A stretch of DNA of 64,000 nt from Allofournierella sp. (GTDB taxonomy: Bacteria; Bacillota; Clostridia; Oscillospirales; Ruminococcaceae): the NCBI GenBank assembly GCA_020025635.1, contig JAHHRU010000001.1, positions 205,790-269,789 on the forward strand, written 5' to 3'. Shown here in pieces: positions 51,136-59,914 of the stretch. Numbering within the stretch: the first letter of the stretch is position 1; each line of letters begins with the position of its first letter. A program made the position numbers and the translations under genes. The notes under the pieces are model-generated. The model saw only the letters and a list, made by a program, of their open reading frames with translations. It had not been told where the DNA came from and made no database searches.

Positions 51136-52257
51136 TTAAGTAATTGAACCGCTGATCGGCGTGAGCCCCAGCCGCAGCTCCTGCAGGAAACGACTGCCTG
51201 CATCCTGCTGGTCCTTATTCTGGTCGCGGCGGCTGTTCTGCCGCTGCTCCTGCTGCTGACCGTTGTGGCCATGATTCGGCAATTCTTCCTTGGCGCTTTG
51301 CTGCACATTGATCTGGACAGGATTTTGTGTATCCTGCTGCAGCAGTTTTTGAAGTGCACCTGCGCTGTTTTCCAAAAGTGCCTGTGTGCCCATTTTTTCA
51401 GCTTTCATGAACACATGAAGGCTTCCATCCTGCATCCATTCCATTTCCACATGGATCCGTCCCAGGCTTTTGGGGTTCAGCTCCAGTTCCAGAGAAGAAA
51501 CTTTGGCTTTGATCGCTCCAGAGATCTGGCTCTCGATCTGTTCTGCAACCGGTACTTCCACCTTTTTGTCTGTCAAAGAACCGTCACCAACGCGGATCGG
51601 GGCCGCATCAACTGTTTCAAACAATGCGGTTGCTGCGTTCGGATTTTGCTCCGGTTCCTTCTCCTGTTTCTGGATGTCGTTTTCAGCCGATGCTGTTTTG
51701 ACCTGAACTTCCGACTTTACGATTTCCAGCACATCCTCTTTCGAGGCTGCGGGCTGTTCTGCCTGCACTGTGGTCTGCCCGTTTGCAGCCTGTGCCAAAG
51801 CCTTGTTCGCATCGCTCAGGCCTTCTGCCTCCAAAGAAGCTTCGGGCATCTGCTGTGCTTCATTTCCGGAAGTCTGCGCCAGCATGATCTGCTGAACACC
51901 TTCCAGGTTTGCTGCATCTGCCTGCGCCGGAACATCCTCCTGCACATCCATCCGCACGATCGAAGGCATCTGACCGGCCATCATCGCTGCGATCAGCATC
52001 TGCTTGTTCACATCGATTTCATCCGAAGCATTCTGACCTTCTGCCGACACAGTCTCCTGTGCGGTTTTATCGGATGCGCTGGCGGAATCTCTGCCCGGAC
52101 GGGATCCGTCCTTATTCAGGGACTGGCTCTCTTCCATCAGGCGCCGGAATGCGTTTTCATCGGATGCTGACTCCGGGCCCTTGGCATTTTTTCCTTTGCC
52201 TGCCGTGCTGGGCTGGATCTTGAGCATATCGTTCACACTGTTGTTTGTTACTCCCAT
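51136..52257 (-). CDS. fliK: Hook-length control protein FliK
   Basis: Secreted ruler that ends hook growth by switching FlhB. The 373-residue protein has a disordered Gln/Ala/Glu-rich N-terminal 230 residues and a C-terminal FliK domain (SSLELELNPKSLGRIHVEME, HVFMKAEKMGTQALLENSAG), followed by a basic Gln/Arg/Asp tail. ATG at 52257 is chosen because GGAGGTG lies 6 bases upstream. Follows fliJ by about 180 bases, the longest gap of the early part of the operon. Confidence 0.9.
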   Translation of the reverse strand: MGVTNNSVNDMLKIQPSTAGKGKNAKGPESASDENAFRRLMEESQSLNKDGSRPGRDSASASDKTAQETVSAEGQNASDEIDVNKQMLIAAMMAGQMPSIVRMDVQEDVPAQADAANLEGVQQIMLAQTSGNEAQQMPEASLEAEGLSDANKALAQAANGQTTVQAEQPAASKEDVLEIVKSEVQVKTASAENDIQKQEKEPEQNPNAATALFETVDAAPIRVGDGSLTDKKVEVPVAEQIESQISGAIKAKVSSLELELNPKSLGRIHVEMEWMQDGSLHVFMKAEKMGTQALLENSAGALQKLLQQDTQNPVQINVQQSAKEELPNHGHNGQQQEQRQNSRRDQNKDQQDAGSRFLQELRLGLTPISGSIT

Positions 52258-52441
52258 ATTTTCACCTCCTCTCAGTTTTTTCTGCGCAAAGCAGCTTCCC
52301 GGCATCCGGGCTCTGCCCGCTGCGCTTTATAGAAAGCGGCTGATCTGGATTTTCAGCATCCGTCAGCACCGCTGTCTATCCTCTTTAAAATGTGTTCCAT
52401 GGCCGTTTTGATCACAGCCAGCCTGGACATTCACCGTCATT

Positions 52442-52888
52442 TCAGTTTGCGTTTCTCACCTGGGCTGCACTGACGAACTCTTCCACAAAGAGCTCGTCGT
52501 TCTTGGCCATCGCTTTTTGATATGCGGCCTGCTTTTTTTCTTTCAGCTTTTCAATGGAGGTGGCATCCTGCTTTGCAGAAACCACTTCCATCCGCTTTTG
52601 CTCCACACGCCTGTTCATTTCTGCCAGGTTCTGTATTTCGATCTGGATATCGTTTTCCATTGCTCTCAGCTGGCTTTCGCAGAAACGTGCATCGGTTATT
52701 GCAATGCCCATGCTGCACCGCTGCTGATATTCCCGGTCGAACTGATGATAGGCATGCCGTTTTTCTTTAATGGTCTGCTCGATCGAACGTGCCTGTGCCA
52801 TCAGGGCTGCGTGTTCATTCTGCAGTGACTCGAGGCATTGCTCTTTATAGGATAAAACGGAACTGAGCGAAAATTTAAATTTCTTCAT
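52442..52888 (-). CDS. fliJ: Flagellar export chaperone FliJ
   Basis: A 148-residue, almost entirely coiled-coil protein (MKKFKFSLSSVLSYKEQCLE, QARSIEQTIKEKRHAYHQFD). Activates the export ATPase FliI. It follows fliI by 17 bases and has the normal length. Confidence 0.92.
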   Translation of the reverse strand: MKKFKFSLSSVLSYKEQCLESLQNEHAALMAQARSIEQTIKEKRHAYHQFDREYQQRCSMGIAITDARFCESQLRAMENDIQIEIQNLAEMNRRVEQKRMEVVSAKQDATSIEKLKEKKQAAYQKAMAKNDELFVEEFVSAAQVRNAN

Positions 52889-52905
52889 AAGCGATCATGT
52901 TCACC

Positions 52906-54213
52906 TTATCCCACTAATTTTTCCATAAGTGCAACACATTCTTCGTAACTGAAAGATTCATTTACTTTCTGCATCAGGAAATCATTGATCAGATCGATTT
53001 TTTTCAGCGCCAGATCCAGCTTGGGGTTTGTTCCCGGCTTATACGCACCGATCGCCACCAGGTCTGCATTCTTTTCGTAAATGCCCATGATATCACGGAT
53101 CTTGGAAGCCAATGCCCGGTGCTGGGGAGAAACGATTTCCGTCATCAGACGGGAAATGCTTGCGCTTACATCGATTGCCGGGTAGTGGTTGCTGGTTGCC
53201 AGCGCACGGGACAAAACGATGTGTCCGTCCAGGATGCCTCGCACAGTATCTGCGATCGGCTCATTTGTGTCATCGCCTTCAACCAGAACCGTGTATACTC
53301 CCGTGATGGACCCTTTTTTGAAATTGCCGCTGCGTTCCAGCAGCTTGGGAAGCTCTGCATAAATGGAGGGCGTGTAGCCGCGGGAAACCGGCGGCTCGCC
53401 GATCGCCAGGCCGATTTCACGCTGAGCCATGGCAAAACGGGTAAGGGAGTCCATCATCAGAAGCACATCGTAGCCCTGATCCCGGAAATACTCTGCAATG
53501 CCTGTGGCCACGCAGGGGCACTTCATACGCAGCATTGCGGGCTGATCCGAAGTTGCGACCACCAATATGGAGCGGCGCATGCCTTCTTCACCAAGATCTT
53601 TTTCAACGAACTCCAAAACCTCACGGCCGCGTTCGCCGACCAGTGCGATCACGTTGATATCTGCTTTCACATTGCCGGCGATCATACCCATCAGGGTACT
53701 TTTACCAACGCCGGAACCTGCAAACACGCCGATACGCTGACCCTTGCCGATCGTGAGCATTCCATCGATGGCTTTCACGCCGAATTCGATTCTCTCACGG
53801 ATGGGCGGCCTTTCCAGCGGGTTCACCGTCTTTCCGCTTACGCAGTACGGAACACCGCCTTCCAGGGGGCCTTTGTTATCCAGCGGTTCTCCAAGGGCAT
53901 TGATGATGCGTCCCCGCAGGAACTCGCCCACCTGAAGCGTCAACTGGCGGCCGGTGTTCCGCACAAAATTCCCCGCAGAAATGCCGCTCATATCCGCATA
54001 AGGCATCAGCAGGATGTGGTTGTTTTTAAAGCCCACGACCTCGGCTGATATCTGCTTTCCTGTTTCGCTGTTGTAGATCCGGCAGATATCTCCTACCGCA
54101 GCATGGCCTCCGGAAGCTTCGATGGACATACCAACAATATTTTCGATTTTACCGGTCAGGCTGTAAGGTTCCATATGCCGGACCTGGTGAATCATTTTTT
54201 GATACATCCTCAA
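52906..54213 (-). CDS. fliI: Flagellar export ATPase FliI
   Basis: Hexameric F1-like ATPase of the export apparatus, 435 residues. P-loop GVFAGSGVGKSTLMG, then VGERGREVLEFVEKDLG, Walker B-type YDVLLMMDSLTRFA and the arginine region SVSRGYTPSIYAELPKLLER (quoted in parts) are typical. It follows fliH by 20 bases. Confidence 0.96.
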   Translation of the reverse strand: MRMYQKMIHQVRHMEPYSLTGKIENIVGMSIEASGGHAAVGDICRIYNSETGKQISAEVVGFKNNHILLMPYADMSGISAGNFVRNTGRQLTLQVGEFLRGRIINALGEPLDNKGPLEGGVPYCVSGKTVNPLERPPIRERIEFGVKAIDGMLTIGKGQRIGVFAGSGVGKSTLMGMIAGNVKADINVIALVGERGREVLEFVEKDLGEEGMRRSILVVATSDQPAMLRMKCPCVATGIAEYFRDQGYDVLLMMDSLTRFAMAQREIGLAIGEPPVSRGYTPSIYAELPKLLERSGNFKKGSITGVYTVLVEGDDTNEPIADTVRGILDGHIVLSRALATSNHYPAIDVSASISRLMTEIVSPQHRALASKIRDIMGIYEKNADLVAIGAYKPGTNPKLDLALKKIDLINDFLMQKVNESFSYEECVALMEKLVG

Positions 54214-54233
54214 AGTCTCCTTTCCGCATAAAT

Positions 54234-55067
54234 TCAGATGCTGTGCTGCTCTTGATCCAGAGGGGTTTCAGAGAGTGCCGAGCGGATATTTTCGATTTGC
54301 GTTGAAACACTTGCATCAATGATCTCACCGGGCATCTCAATGATGCATGCTCCCGGTTCATCATCTTTCATCGGAACGATGCGCACATGGTCAGAAAGAG
54401 CAGCAAACGAAGTGGTCAAAACGGGAGAAAGCTCGGCCAGTTTGTGCGCGCTGTGGTTGGAAACGTAGATCTGCACCCACTCGCACCGCTTTCTTTTTTC
54501 AATTGCCATTCGAATCATGCGCTCGATAACGTCCGCGCTGCTGTCCAGGCTGACACCGATCACCTTTTCGGCAATGGCGATCGCCAGGTCCCGCAGTTCT
54601 ACGGCATTTTCATCCAGCTGCTGTTTCAAAGCCGTGTTGGCCTTTTCCAGGAACTGCTGAACCTCGTTCGTAAGGTTTTCGATCTGTTCGTTCTGCTGCT
54701 GCAGAACCTCTTCTTTTGCCTGACGGGTACCCTCGCTCACGCCTTCGGCATAACCCTCGGCGTGACCTTGTGCATAGCCCTCATCCTTTGCCTTCTGCAA
54801 AAGCTGATCCGCTTCCTGCTGGGCCTGCTTCAAAAGATTTTCTGCCTGTTCCCTTGCTTCCTGCAGCATCGCTGCCGAATGAATGTCTGCAAAGCTTGGG
54901 GTGTCCTCGGAAACAGTCTGTTCCAAGTTTTCACCGTCCAGCGGATGCTCCTCTGCCTCAGGCTGGGGAGCATCCGAAAAATCCAGTTCATTCAGCTCAC
55001 CTGCATCAGGAAAATGGTATTCTTCAATTTTAGGCTGGTGGGACAGGCGTTTCCATATACTAGGCAA
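54234..55067 (-). CDS. fliH: Flagellar export regulator FliH
   Basis: Peripheral stalk protein that binds FliI and FliN/FliY, 277 residues. Acidic N-terminus, a long Glu/Gln/Ala coiled coil at about 70-150 with GxxxG-like spacing (YAQGHAEGYAEGVSEG), and a C-terminal alpha/beta domain (LRDLAIAIAEKVIGVSLD, RVTIVPMKDDEPGACIIEM in part). It starts with TTG after AAGGA and overlaps fliG by 8 bases. Confidence 0.9.
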   Translation of the reverse strand: MPSIWKRLSHQPKIEEYHFPDAGELNELDFSDAPQPEAEEHPLDGENLEQTVSEDTPSFADIHSAAMLQEAREQAENLLKQAQQEADQLLQKAKDEGYAQGHAEGYAEGVSEGTRQAKEEVLQQQNEQIENLTNEVQQFLEKANTALKQQLDENAVELRDLAIAIAEKVIGVSLDSSADVIERMIRMAIEKRKRCEWVQIYVSNHSAHKLAELSPVLTTSFAALSDHVRIVPMKDDEPGACIIEMPGEIIDASVSTQIENIRSALSETPLDQEQHSI

Positions 55068-56136
55068 TGATATCGTCCTTTCCGCCCTTCAATATGATGA
55101 TCTCTCCCTTTTCCTCCAGGCCGCGAATAATAGAAACGATACGCTGCTGGGCTTCTTCCACATCCTTCAGGCGCACATTCCTGGTGATTTCCAAATCGTC
55201 CCGGATGTTTTCCGCCATACGGGTGGACATATTCTTGAACAGCTTGTTGGCGACCTCTGTGTTGGATGTCTTCAGTGCCAGCACCAGATCTCTTGTATCA
55301 CAATCACGCACAAAGCGCTGAATGGAGCGGTCGTCCATTGTAACGATATCCTCGAACACAAACATGCGCTTGCGGATCTCGTCGGCCAGTTCCTGGTTGT
55401 GCCCCGACAAGCCATCGAAAATATTTTTTTCGCTGGTGCGGTCCAGATTGTTCATCACATCTGCCACATAGTCGATGCCGCCAACCTTGACATTGGAGCT
55501 GGTCATCAGGCTCGAGAACTTCTTGTTCATTTCGGATTCTACGATTTTAATGGCAGTCGGAGAAACGCTCTCGATTTTGGCAATGCCTTCAACCACTCGG
55601 ATCTGCTTGTCATGTTCCAGCTGTGCGATCACAGCGGCAGCCTTATCCGACGCCACATACGAAAGCACCAAAGCGATCGTCTGTGCGCGCTCGTTCTGCA
55701 AAGCTGCATAAAGCGACTTCACATCGGCCTTGTTCAGGAAAGAGAATTCTCTGTTCTTCAAAGAGCGGGTAACCCTGCTCAGCAGATCTGTGGCGGCCTG
55801 CTCGCCGTAAGCCTTTTCCAGAACAGCTCTTGCATATTCCAGGCCGCCTTCTGTAACGGCCTTATTGGTCATGCACATCTGATAGAATTCGTTGAGGATC
55901 CCTTCGGTCTGTTCCGAGTTCAGGAATGCCAGTCTGGCAACCTCAACGGTCAGCTGTTCAACCTCTTCCGGCTCCATATACTGATAAATATGGGAAGCCT
56001 TGTCAGCTCCGAGGGCCACGATGATCGCTGCTGCTTTCTGCGGGCCGGTCAGTGTCATTTTTTGCTCTTGACCGGCCGCCGCTGAATGCGCCGAAGAATG
56101 GCCCGCTGCTGTTGATGCGGCCTGCTCAGGCATCAT
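55060..56136 (-). CDS. fliG: Flagellar motor switch protein FliG
   Basis: Torque-generating C-ring protein, 358 residues. N-terminal domain with LTGPQKAAAIIVALGADKAS, middle domain with the EHDKQIRVVEGIAKI segment and C-terminal domain with the conserved charged torque helix region (RSIQRFVRDCDTRDLVLALK). Sequence identity with other FliG proteins is strong through the C-terminus (ENIRDDLEITRNVRLKDVEE). Overlaps fliF by 11 bases. Confidence 0.95.
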   Translation of the reverse strand: MMPEQAASTAAGHSSAHSAAAGQEQKMTLTGPQKAAAIIVALGADKASHIYQYMEPEEVEQLTVEVARLAFLNSEQTEGILNEFYQMCMTNKAVTEGGLEYARAVLEKAYGEQAATDLLSRVTRSLKNREFSFLNKADVKSLYAALQNERAQTIALVLSYVASDKAAAVIAQLEHDKQIRVVEGIAKIESVSPTAIKIVESEMNKKFSSLMTSSNVKVGGIDYVADVMNNLDRTSEKNIFDGLSGHNQELADEIRKRMFVFEDIVTMDDRSIQRFVRDCDTRDLVLALKTSNTEVANKLFKNMSTRMAENIRDDLEITRNVRLKDVEEAQQRIVSIIRGLEEKGEIIILKGGKDDIIA

Positions 56137-57748
56137 CGTCCCCTCCTCTCAGCATAGTGCGCACGATCTGCGCCGCAATTTCAGGATTGTCGTTGGCAAA
56201 CTTGCGGATCTCCTTGCGCAGCTCCATATTCTTTTCAGACTGCAGTGTCATAACATCTGCGTTGGGCTCCGGCATAGCAGGTGCGACGACCGGACTTTCC
56301 ATCTGAGCCAGCTGTTCTTCCAGTTCCTTTTGCATCTGACGCTTTTTGCGGCGGCGCCGGATGATGAAGAATACGATCAGGAAGAGGATGATCACAAGCA
56401 AAACGCCTGCCGAAATGATGAGCAGCATCGGATCCACATCATTCACATCCACCGGAATGATGGAAGGAGTATCCTTATCCTTAAACTTCATCGAAACGAT
56501 GGAGATCTTGTCGCTCAGATATTCCTGCTCTGTTCTGTCATCGCCCGAGTTGTTCTGGATGCCTGCCGCACGGGCAACGTGGCTGCGCAGCGCATTGGTA
56601 TCAACTCTTCCGGCCACGTCCGAGTTCAGGCTCACCGAAATGGTGCAGTCTCTGAGCACTGCCGCGTTGTTGATGATCTGTTTTTCGCTTTTGGAATTGT
56701 CATAATCCCGCTGGCCGCTGCCGCTGATCTCAAGCTCTGTGCCATCGGGCTTGGCTGCATTTTCAACCTGTGTGGGAATATCACTGTTTGTTTCAGAGCC
56801 CACTATGCCGCCCGCATTTTCATCTCCGGGCCGGCCGACATAATACTGATACTGCTCCGAGCTCATCAGGCCTTTGCCATCCTCTGCGCCCTGAGGGAGC
56901 ATCACGTCTGTTCTCTGCTCGGTCGTTCTGTGCAGGTCCACTGTGCAGTTCACAGCAACACGAACATTTTCTTCGCCGTAAAAAGGAGTGAGGACCTTCA
57001 TGACCTCTGTGCGGATCTTGTTCTCCCATTCCTCTTCCATCTGCAATTTGAGAAGCGAAGCCTCATTGCTCTCTTCGCTTTCGCCAACATTGTAGGTATT
57101 GCCGGCAGTATCCGAGATGGAAACTTTATCGAACTTCAGACCCTGGGCACTGTGCGATACAAAATCACGGATGCCCTTCACCTGCGACTTGGTCAGTTTG
57201 GTGGAGTCTTTCATGGCAACAACAACGGCCGCCTCAGCATCAATGACCTTGCCGCTGTCCAGAACATAGCTCCGATCCTCACCCGGGGTGATATTCACCC
57301 ACGCATCTATTACATTGTCGAACTCACGAATGACCGCACCAATGCGATCCTGAAGGCCGACGATCCAGGATCTGTTTTTTTCAGATTCGGTCGAAAGCGC
57401 TCCGGCATTGCTGAAATAGGAGGAATATCCAAAAGCAGACTGGGGAAAGCCCTTCATTGCCAGATTTGCTTTTAAGCGATTCTCCTCTTCTGCAAGCACG
57501 AGGATCGTGTTGTTGTTTTCAATTCTGTAATCCGTAACACCCTGCTCCTGAAGGAAGTTTGTTACGGTGGTCATTTCGTCTGCGGATGCTTCTGTTACCA
57601 AAACAGAATATTCTTTGTTATTCAAAACAAACGCAATTGCAGCCGCAACCAGAATCAGCACCACGACTGCAATTATGTAGACCTTTTTTGATATTTTCTT
57701 GAATACTTCTTTTACCTTGTCCAACAGTGCTTTTGCTTTGTCATTCAC
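56126..57748 (-). CDS. fliF: MS-ring protein FliF
   Basis: Membrane ring of the basal body, 540 residues. First membrane helix at about 21-43 (KVYIIAVVVLILVAAAIAFV), periplasmic-side ring-building domains with PGEDRSYVLD and SKVQVKGIRDFV-type segments, second membrane helix at about 435-458 (MLLIISAGVLLVIILFLIVF), and a cytoplasmic C-terminus that binds FliG (RKEIRKFANDNPEIAAQIVR). It follows fliE by about 90 bases. Confidence 0.95.
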   Translation of the reverse strand: MNDKAKALLDKVKEVFKKISKKVYIIAVVVLILVAAAIAFVLNNKEYSVLVTEASADEMTTVTNFLQEQGVTDYRIENNNTILVLAEEENRLKANLAMKGFPQSAFGYSSYFSNAGALSTESEKNRSWIVGLQDRIGAVIREFDNVIDAWVNITPGEDRSYVLDSGKVIDAEAAVVVAMKDSTKLTKSQVKGIRDFVSHSAQGLKFDKVSISDTAGNTYNVGESEESNEASLLKLQMEEEWENKIRTEVMKVLTPFYGEENVRVAVNCTVDLHRTTEQRTDVMLPQGAEDGKGLMSSEQYQYYVGRPGDENAGGIVGSETNSDIPTQVENAAKPDGTELEISGSGQRDYDNSKSEKQIINNAAVLRDCTISVSLNSDVAGRVDTNALRSHVARAAGIQNNSGDDRTEQEYLSDKISIVSMKFKDKDTPSIIPVDVNDVDPMLLIISAGVLLVIILFLIVFFIIRRRRKKRQMQKELEEQLAQMESPVVAPAMPEPNADVMTLQSEKNMELRKEIRKFANDNPEIAAQIVRTMLRGGDDDA

Positions 57749-57838
57749 TGCTGATACCTCCTATGTCAGTTGTTGTAAAATATCCGAATCAATGTTTCTC
57801 AGCCGCACAGATGAGAAACATCTTACTGACACCGGATA

Positions 57839-58135
57839 TTACAAGCTAATTCGCATTACTTCGGAATAAGCATCCATCGCTTTATTTCGAAGCTGTACTA
57901 ACATTTTCACTGCGGTATCATTTTTTGACGCAGCAATCATAAGCGATGAAGGATTGTCCAGCTGGCCGGTTGCAAGCAGATATTTTCCTTTGGCGAATTC
58001 CTGATCGGTTTCCTTTACCGCATCGATCGCCGATTCAAACACGCTTTTGAACGGAACGGCACTCTGTACGCCGGAGATTTTCTGGTCGCCTGCAATTTCC
58101 TGCAGAGGCTTTAATTTTTGAATGGGAGTGATCAT
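57839..58135 (-). CDS. fliE: Flagellar basal-body protein FliE
   Basis: Adaptor between MS ring and rod, 98 residues. Family signature in the C-terminus: SLMIAASKNDTAVKMLVQLR, then NKAMDAYSEVMRISL. N-terminal 30 residues are basic and flexible. It is the third gene of the fla/che operon. Confidence 0.93.
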   Translation of the reverse strand: MITPIQKLKPLQEIAGDQKISGVQSAVPFKSVFESAIDAVKETDQEFAKGKYLLATGQLDNPSSLMIAASKNDTAVKMLVQLRNKAMDAYSEVMRISL

Positions 58136-58251
58136 ACCCTTATCTCTCTTTCCGATTATTATTTTGTGGGATAACAGCTTCTGTTTTCATTCTTTATGCC
58201 GGCATTCATTCAGGTTTTGAACGCAGCTGCTTCAAAACCCGAACCGCAAAA

Positions 58252-58713
58252 TCATCTTCCGATCTCCAGGCCCTTTGCAATAACGCCCTTGAGCGTATTG
58301 AGTGCTGTTACATTTGCAGAATAGGCCTGTGCTGCCGCCATTGCATCGGTCATTTCTTTTACCATATCAACGTTGGGCATTTCCACATAACCGTCCTGAT
58401 CCGCATCAGGATGGCTGGGATCAAAGATTTTCTTTAAAGGAGTGGGATCATCCAGGATCTGGGTGACCCGCACGCCCCCTGTAGACCCGCCCTTGCGGTT
58501 GGAGATCATTCCCTGCTCTGCATTTGCCATTGCCTGACGGAAACTGTCTTTTCCCGCAGCGGCCTCAAAGACAACAAGCTTTCTTCTGTAAGCACCGCCG
58601 TTTTCTGTGCGTGTGGTCTGCGCATTTGTTACGTTTTCAGCCACAATGTCCAGCCGGAGCTGCTGTGCTGTCAGACCGGAGCCTACCACATTGATCGAAC
58701 TTAAAAAGGCCAT
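58252..58713 (-). CDS. flgC: Flagellar proximal rod protein FlgC
   Basis: Rod protein of 153 residues. N-terminal AQQLRLDIVAENVTNAQTTR, central rod motif and C-terminal VDMVKEMTDAMAAAQAYSAN. Lies 43 bases after flgB; fliE follows by 116 bases. Confidence 0.94.
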   Translation of the reverse strand: MAFLSSINVVGSGLTAQQLRLDIVAENVTNAQTTRTENGGAYRRKLVVFEAAAGKDSFRQAMANAEQGMISNRKGGSTGGVRVTQILDDPTPLKKIFDPSHPDADQDGYVEMPNVDMVKEMTDAMAAAQAYSANVTALNTLKGVIAKGLEIGR

Positions 58714-58756
58714 GTCTCTTTCCTCCTGTATTCTCTTCTACGTCAGTGCTGACGGT

Positions 58757-59140
58757 TTATTGTCCGGTAACTGCAGTTTTAACAACTGCCAGTTCGCTGC
58801 TGATCGCGCTCATCACATATTGCAGCTGATAAGCATTGCGCATCATCTCAACGCTCTGCTCTGCAACGTTCACGCCGTTGTCATCCATCCGTGTAATGCC
58901 CGGATGCTCTTTGACCGTGTATTTGACATCTTCGATCGCCTGACGCATCTTTTTCGGATCAGCTGCTTTCTGAGCCTTTTCCAGGCTGGCCTGAAAGCTC
59001 TCTTCAAAAGTTACGACCTTTGCACGATAACCCGGGGTTTCCGCGTTTGTGATATTGTCAAGAATCGCTGCCTGTTTCGTCCACAAGCCCTGCATGGATT
59101 TTTCCAGCATAAGGCTAGAATTGCTAGACAAAAAGTCCAT
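58757..59140 (-). CDS. flgB: Flagellar proximal rod protein FlgB
   Basis: First gene of the long fla/che operon, 127 residues. N-terminal LWTKQAAILDNITNAETPGY and C-terminal NGVNVAEQSVEMMRNAYQLQ are typical. The ATG at 59140 gives the expected MDFLSSNSSLMLEKSMQG start, with AGGTG upstream; a longer frame to 59194 adds a non-conserved leader. About 170 bases of leader follow the predicted sigma-A start. Confidence 0.94.
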   Translation of the reverse strand: MDFLSSNSSLMLEKSMQGLWTKQAAILDNITNAETPGYRAKVVTFEESFQASLEKAQKAADPKKMRQAIEDVKYTVKEHPGITRMDDNGVNVAEQSVEMMRNAYQLQYVMSAISSELAVVKTAVTGQ

Positions 59141-59315
59141 AAAACACACCTGCTCCCGTCTTTCAAAAATTATGTATCCTGATTGGGAAACCAATCAATT
59201 CACTTTCAAACGTCCATATCGTGTACCACCATGGGGGCACTGTGCATGCTGTCCAAACGAATGTCCCATTTTTTGTATGGATGCACAGAGCTATCCCTTT
59301 GTACGCTTCTATTCT

Positions 59316-59344
59316 AGTATAAACAGAAATCGACTTTTTTTCAA
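59316..59344 (-). promoter_or_regulatory. Sigma-A promoter of the fla/che operon
   Basis: On the minus strand TTGAAA (59344-59339), exactly 17 bases, then TATACT (59321-59316). Each hexamer differs from consensus at one base. A start near 59309 gives a leader of about 170 bases to flgB, which contains a CTGTGCAT/ATGCACAG helix around 59240-59288 and a GATTGG/CCAATC hairpin near the ribosome site. Confidence 0.8.
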
Positions 59345-59403
59345 TACATGTTTTTCGAATCGACGCATTTTTATGCAAAAGCTCTATATGATTCTCTGTC
59401 CTT

Positions 59404-59417
59404 TTAGTGTACACTAA
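59404..59417. promoter_or_regulatory. Perfect 14-base palindrome upstream of the fla/che promoter
   Basis: TTAGTGTACACTAA is a perfect palindrome centred about 70 bases upstream of the -35 element of the fla/che promoter. Symmetry and position suit a dimeric DNA-binding regulator. No matching regulator can be named from the window. Confidence 0.4.
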
Positions 59418-59822
59418 CACAATGAACACTCTTTCGATCAATTTTTATAAACATTTCCATTAATAACCATAAAGTAATACTATCCCGTTTGAGATACGCT
59501 TTATCGGTATATCAGAATTTGTTCCTGGTCGTTTTTCTCCTTTTTCATATTTTGTGCCCCCTCATTCACTGCCCGCTTAAATATCGCTCTGCTCTCCGGT
59601 ACACCCATCCGCCATCGATCAAAGCGTTTTGAAGAAACACCTTCCTTGCTTTTGGATCAAGCTCTGCTTTCCAAACCGGCATGCCGCCATTAGTCCTCTT
59701 AACGTAAGACCGGCAAAAAAGAGGATGCGCTGATGCTTTTTTGGGGGGGCTCGTGGGTGTCTTTCCCCAGCTCAAAAGCGTGCTGCAGCCCGTCGAACGC
59801 AGCACAGTTCTCGTGAATTATC
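59418..59822. other. Intergenic region between fla/che and the PadR operon
   Basis: AT-rich up to about 59560. A minus-strand open frame at 59566-59805 ends in a helical-looking RKVFLQNALIDGGWVYRRAE, but it has no ribosome site in frame and an uncharacteristic N-terminus; it may be a gene remnant. A run of G at 59742-59750 lies nearby. No RNA gene is seen. Confidence 0.4.
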
Positions 59823-59851
59823 TTGACATTCCTTTCTGGGTGTGATACAGT
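59823..59851 (+). promoter_or_regulatory. Sigma-A promoter of the HAAS-PadR operon
   Basis: TTGACA (59823-59828), a perfect -35, 17 bases, then TACAGT (59846-59851). The predicted start near 59858 is about 25 bases before the ACATCT/AGATGT palindrome. Confidence 0.75.
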
Positions 59852-59882
59852 ATGTCCGAAGCTACTGTATTATTAACAATAG

Positions 59883-59901
59883 ACATCTTCACAGTAGATG
59901 T
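59883..59901 (+). promoter_or_regulatory. Probable PadR operator
   Basis: ACATCT (59883-59888) and AGATGT (59896-59901) form a perfect inverted repeat with a 7-base spacer, ending at the AAGGAGG ribosome site of the next gene. The ATGT/ACAT half-site type is typical of PadR-family operators, and a PadR regulator is encoded by the second gene of this operon, so autorepression is likely. Confidence 0.65.
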
Positions 59902-59914
59902 AAGGAGGTTCAAG

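Noticed and set aside
59141..59309. c-di-GMP-I riboswitch in the flgB leader, as known in C. difficile
   Set aside because: I looked for the GEMM core (GCACAGGGCAAACC-like and GGGACGCAAAGCC-like segments) and did not find it.
59566..59805. Minus-strand open frame of 79 codons upstream of the PadR operon
   Set aside because: C-terminus looks protein-like, but no in-frame ribosome site and no recognisable family; at most a gene remnant.
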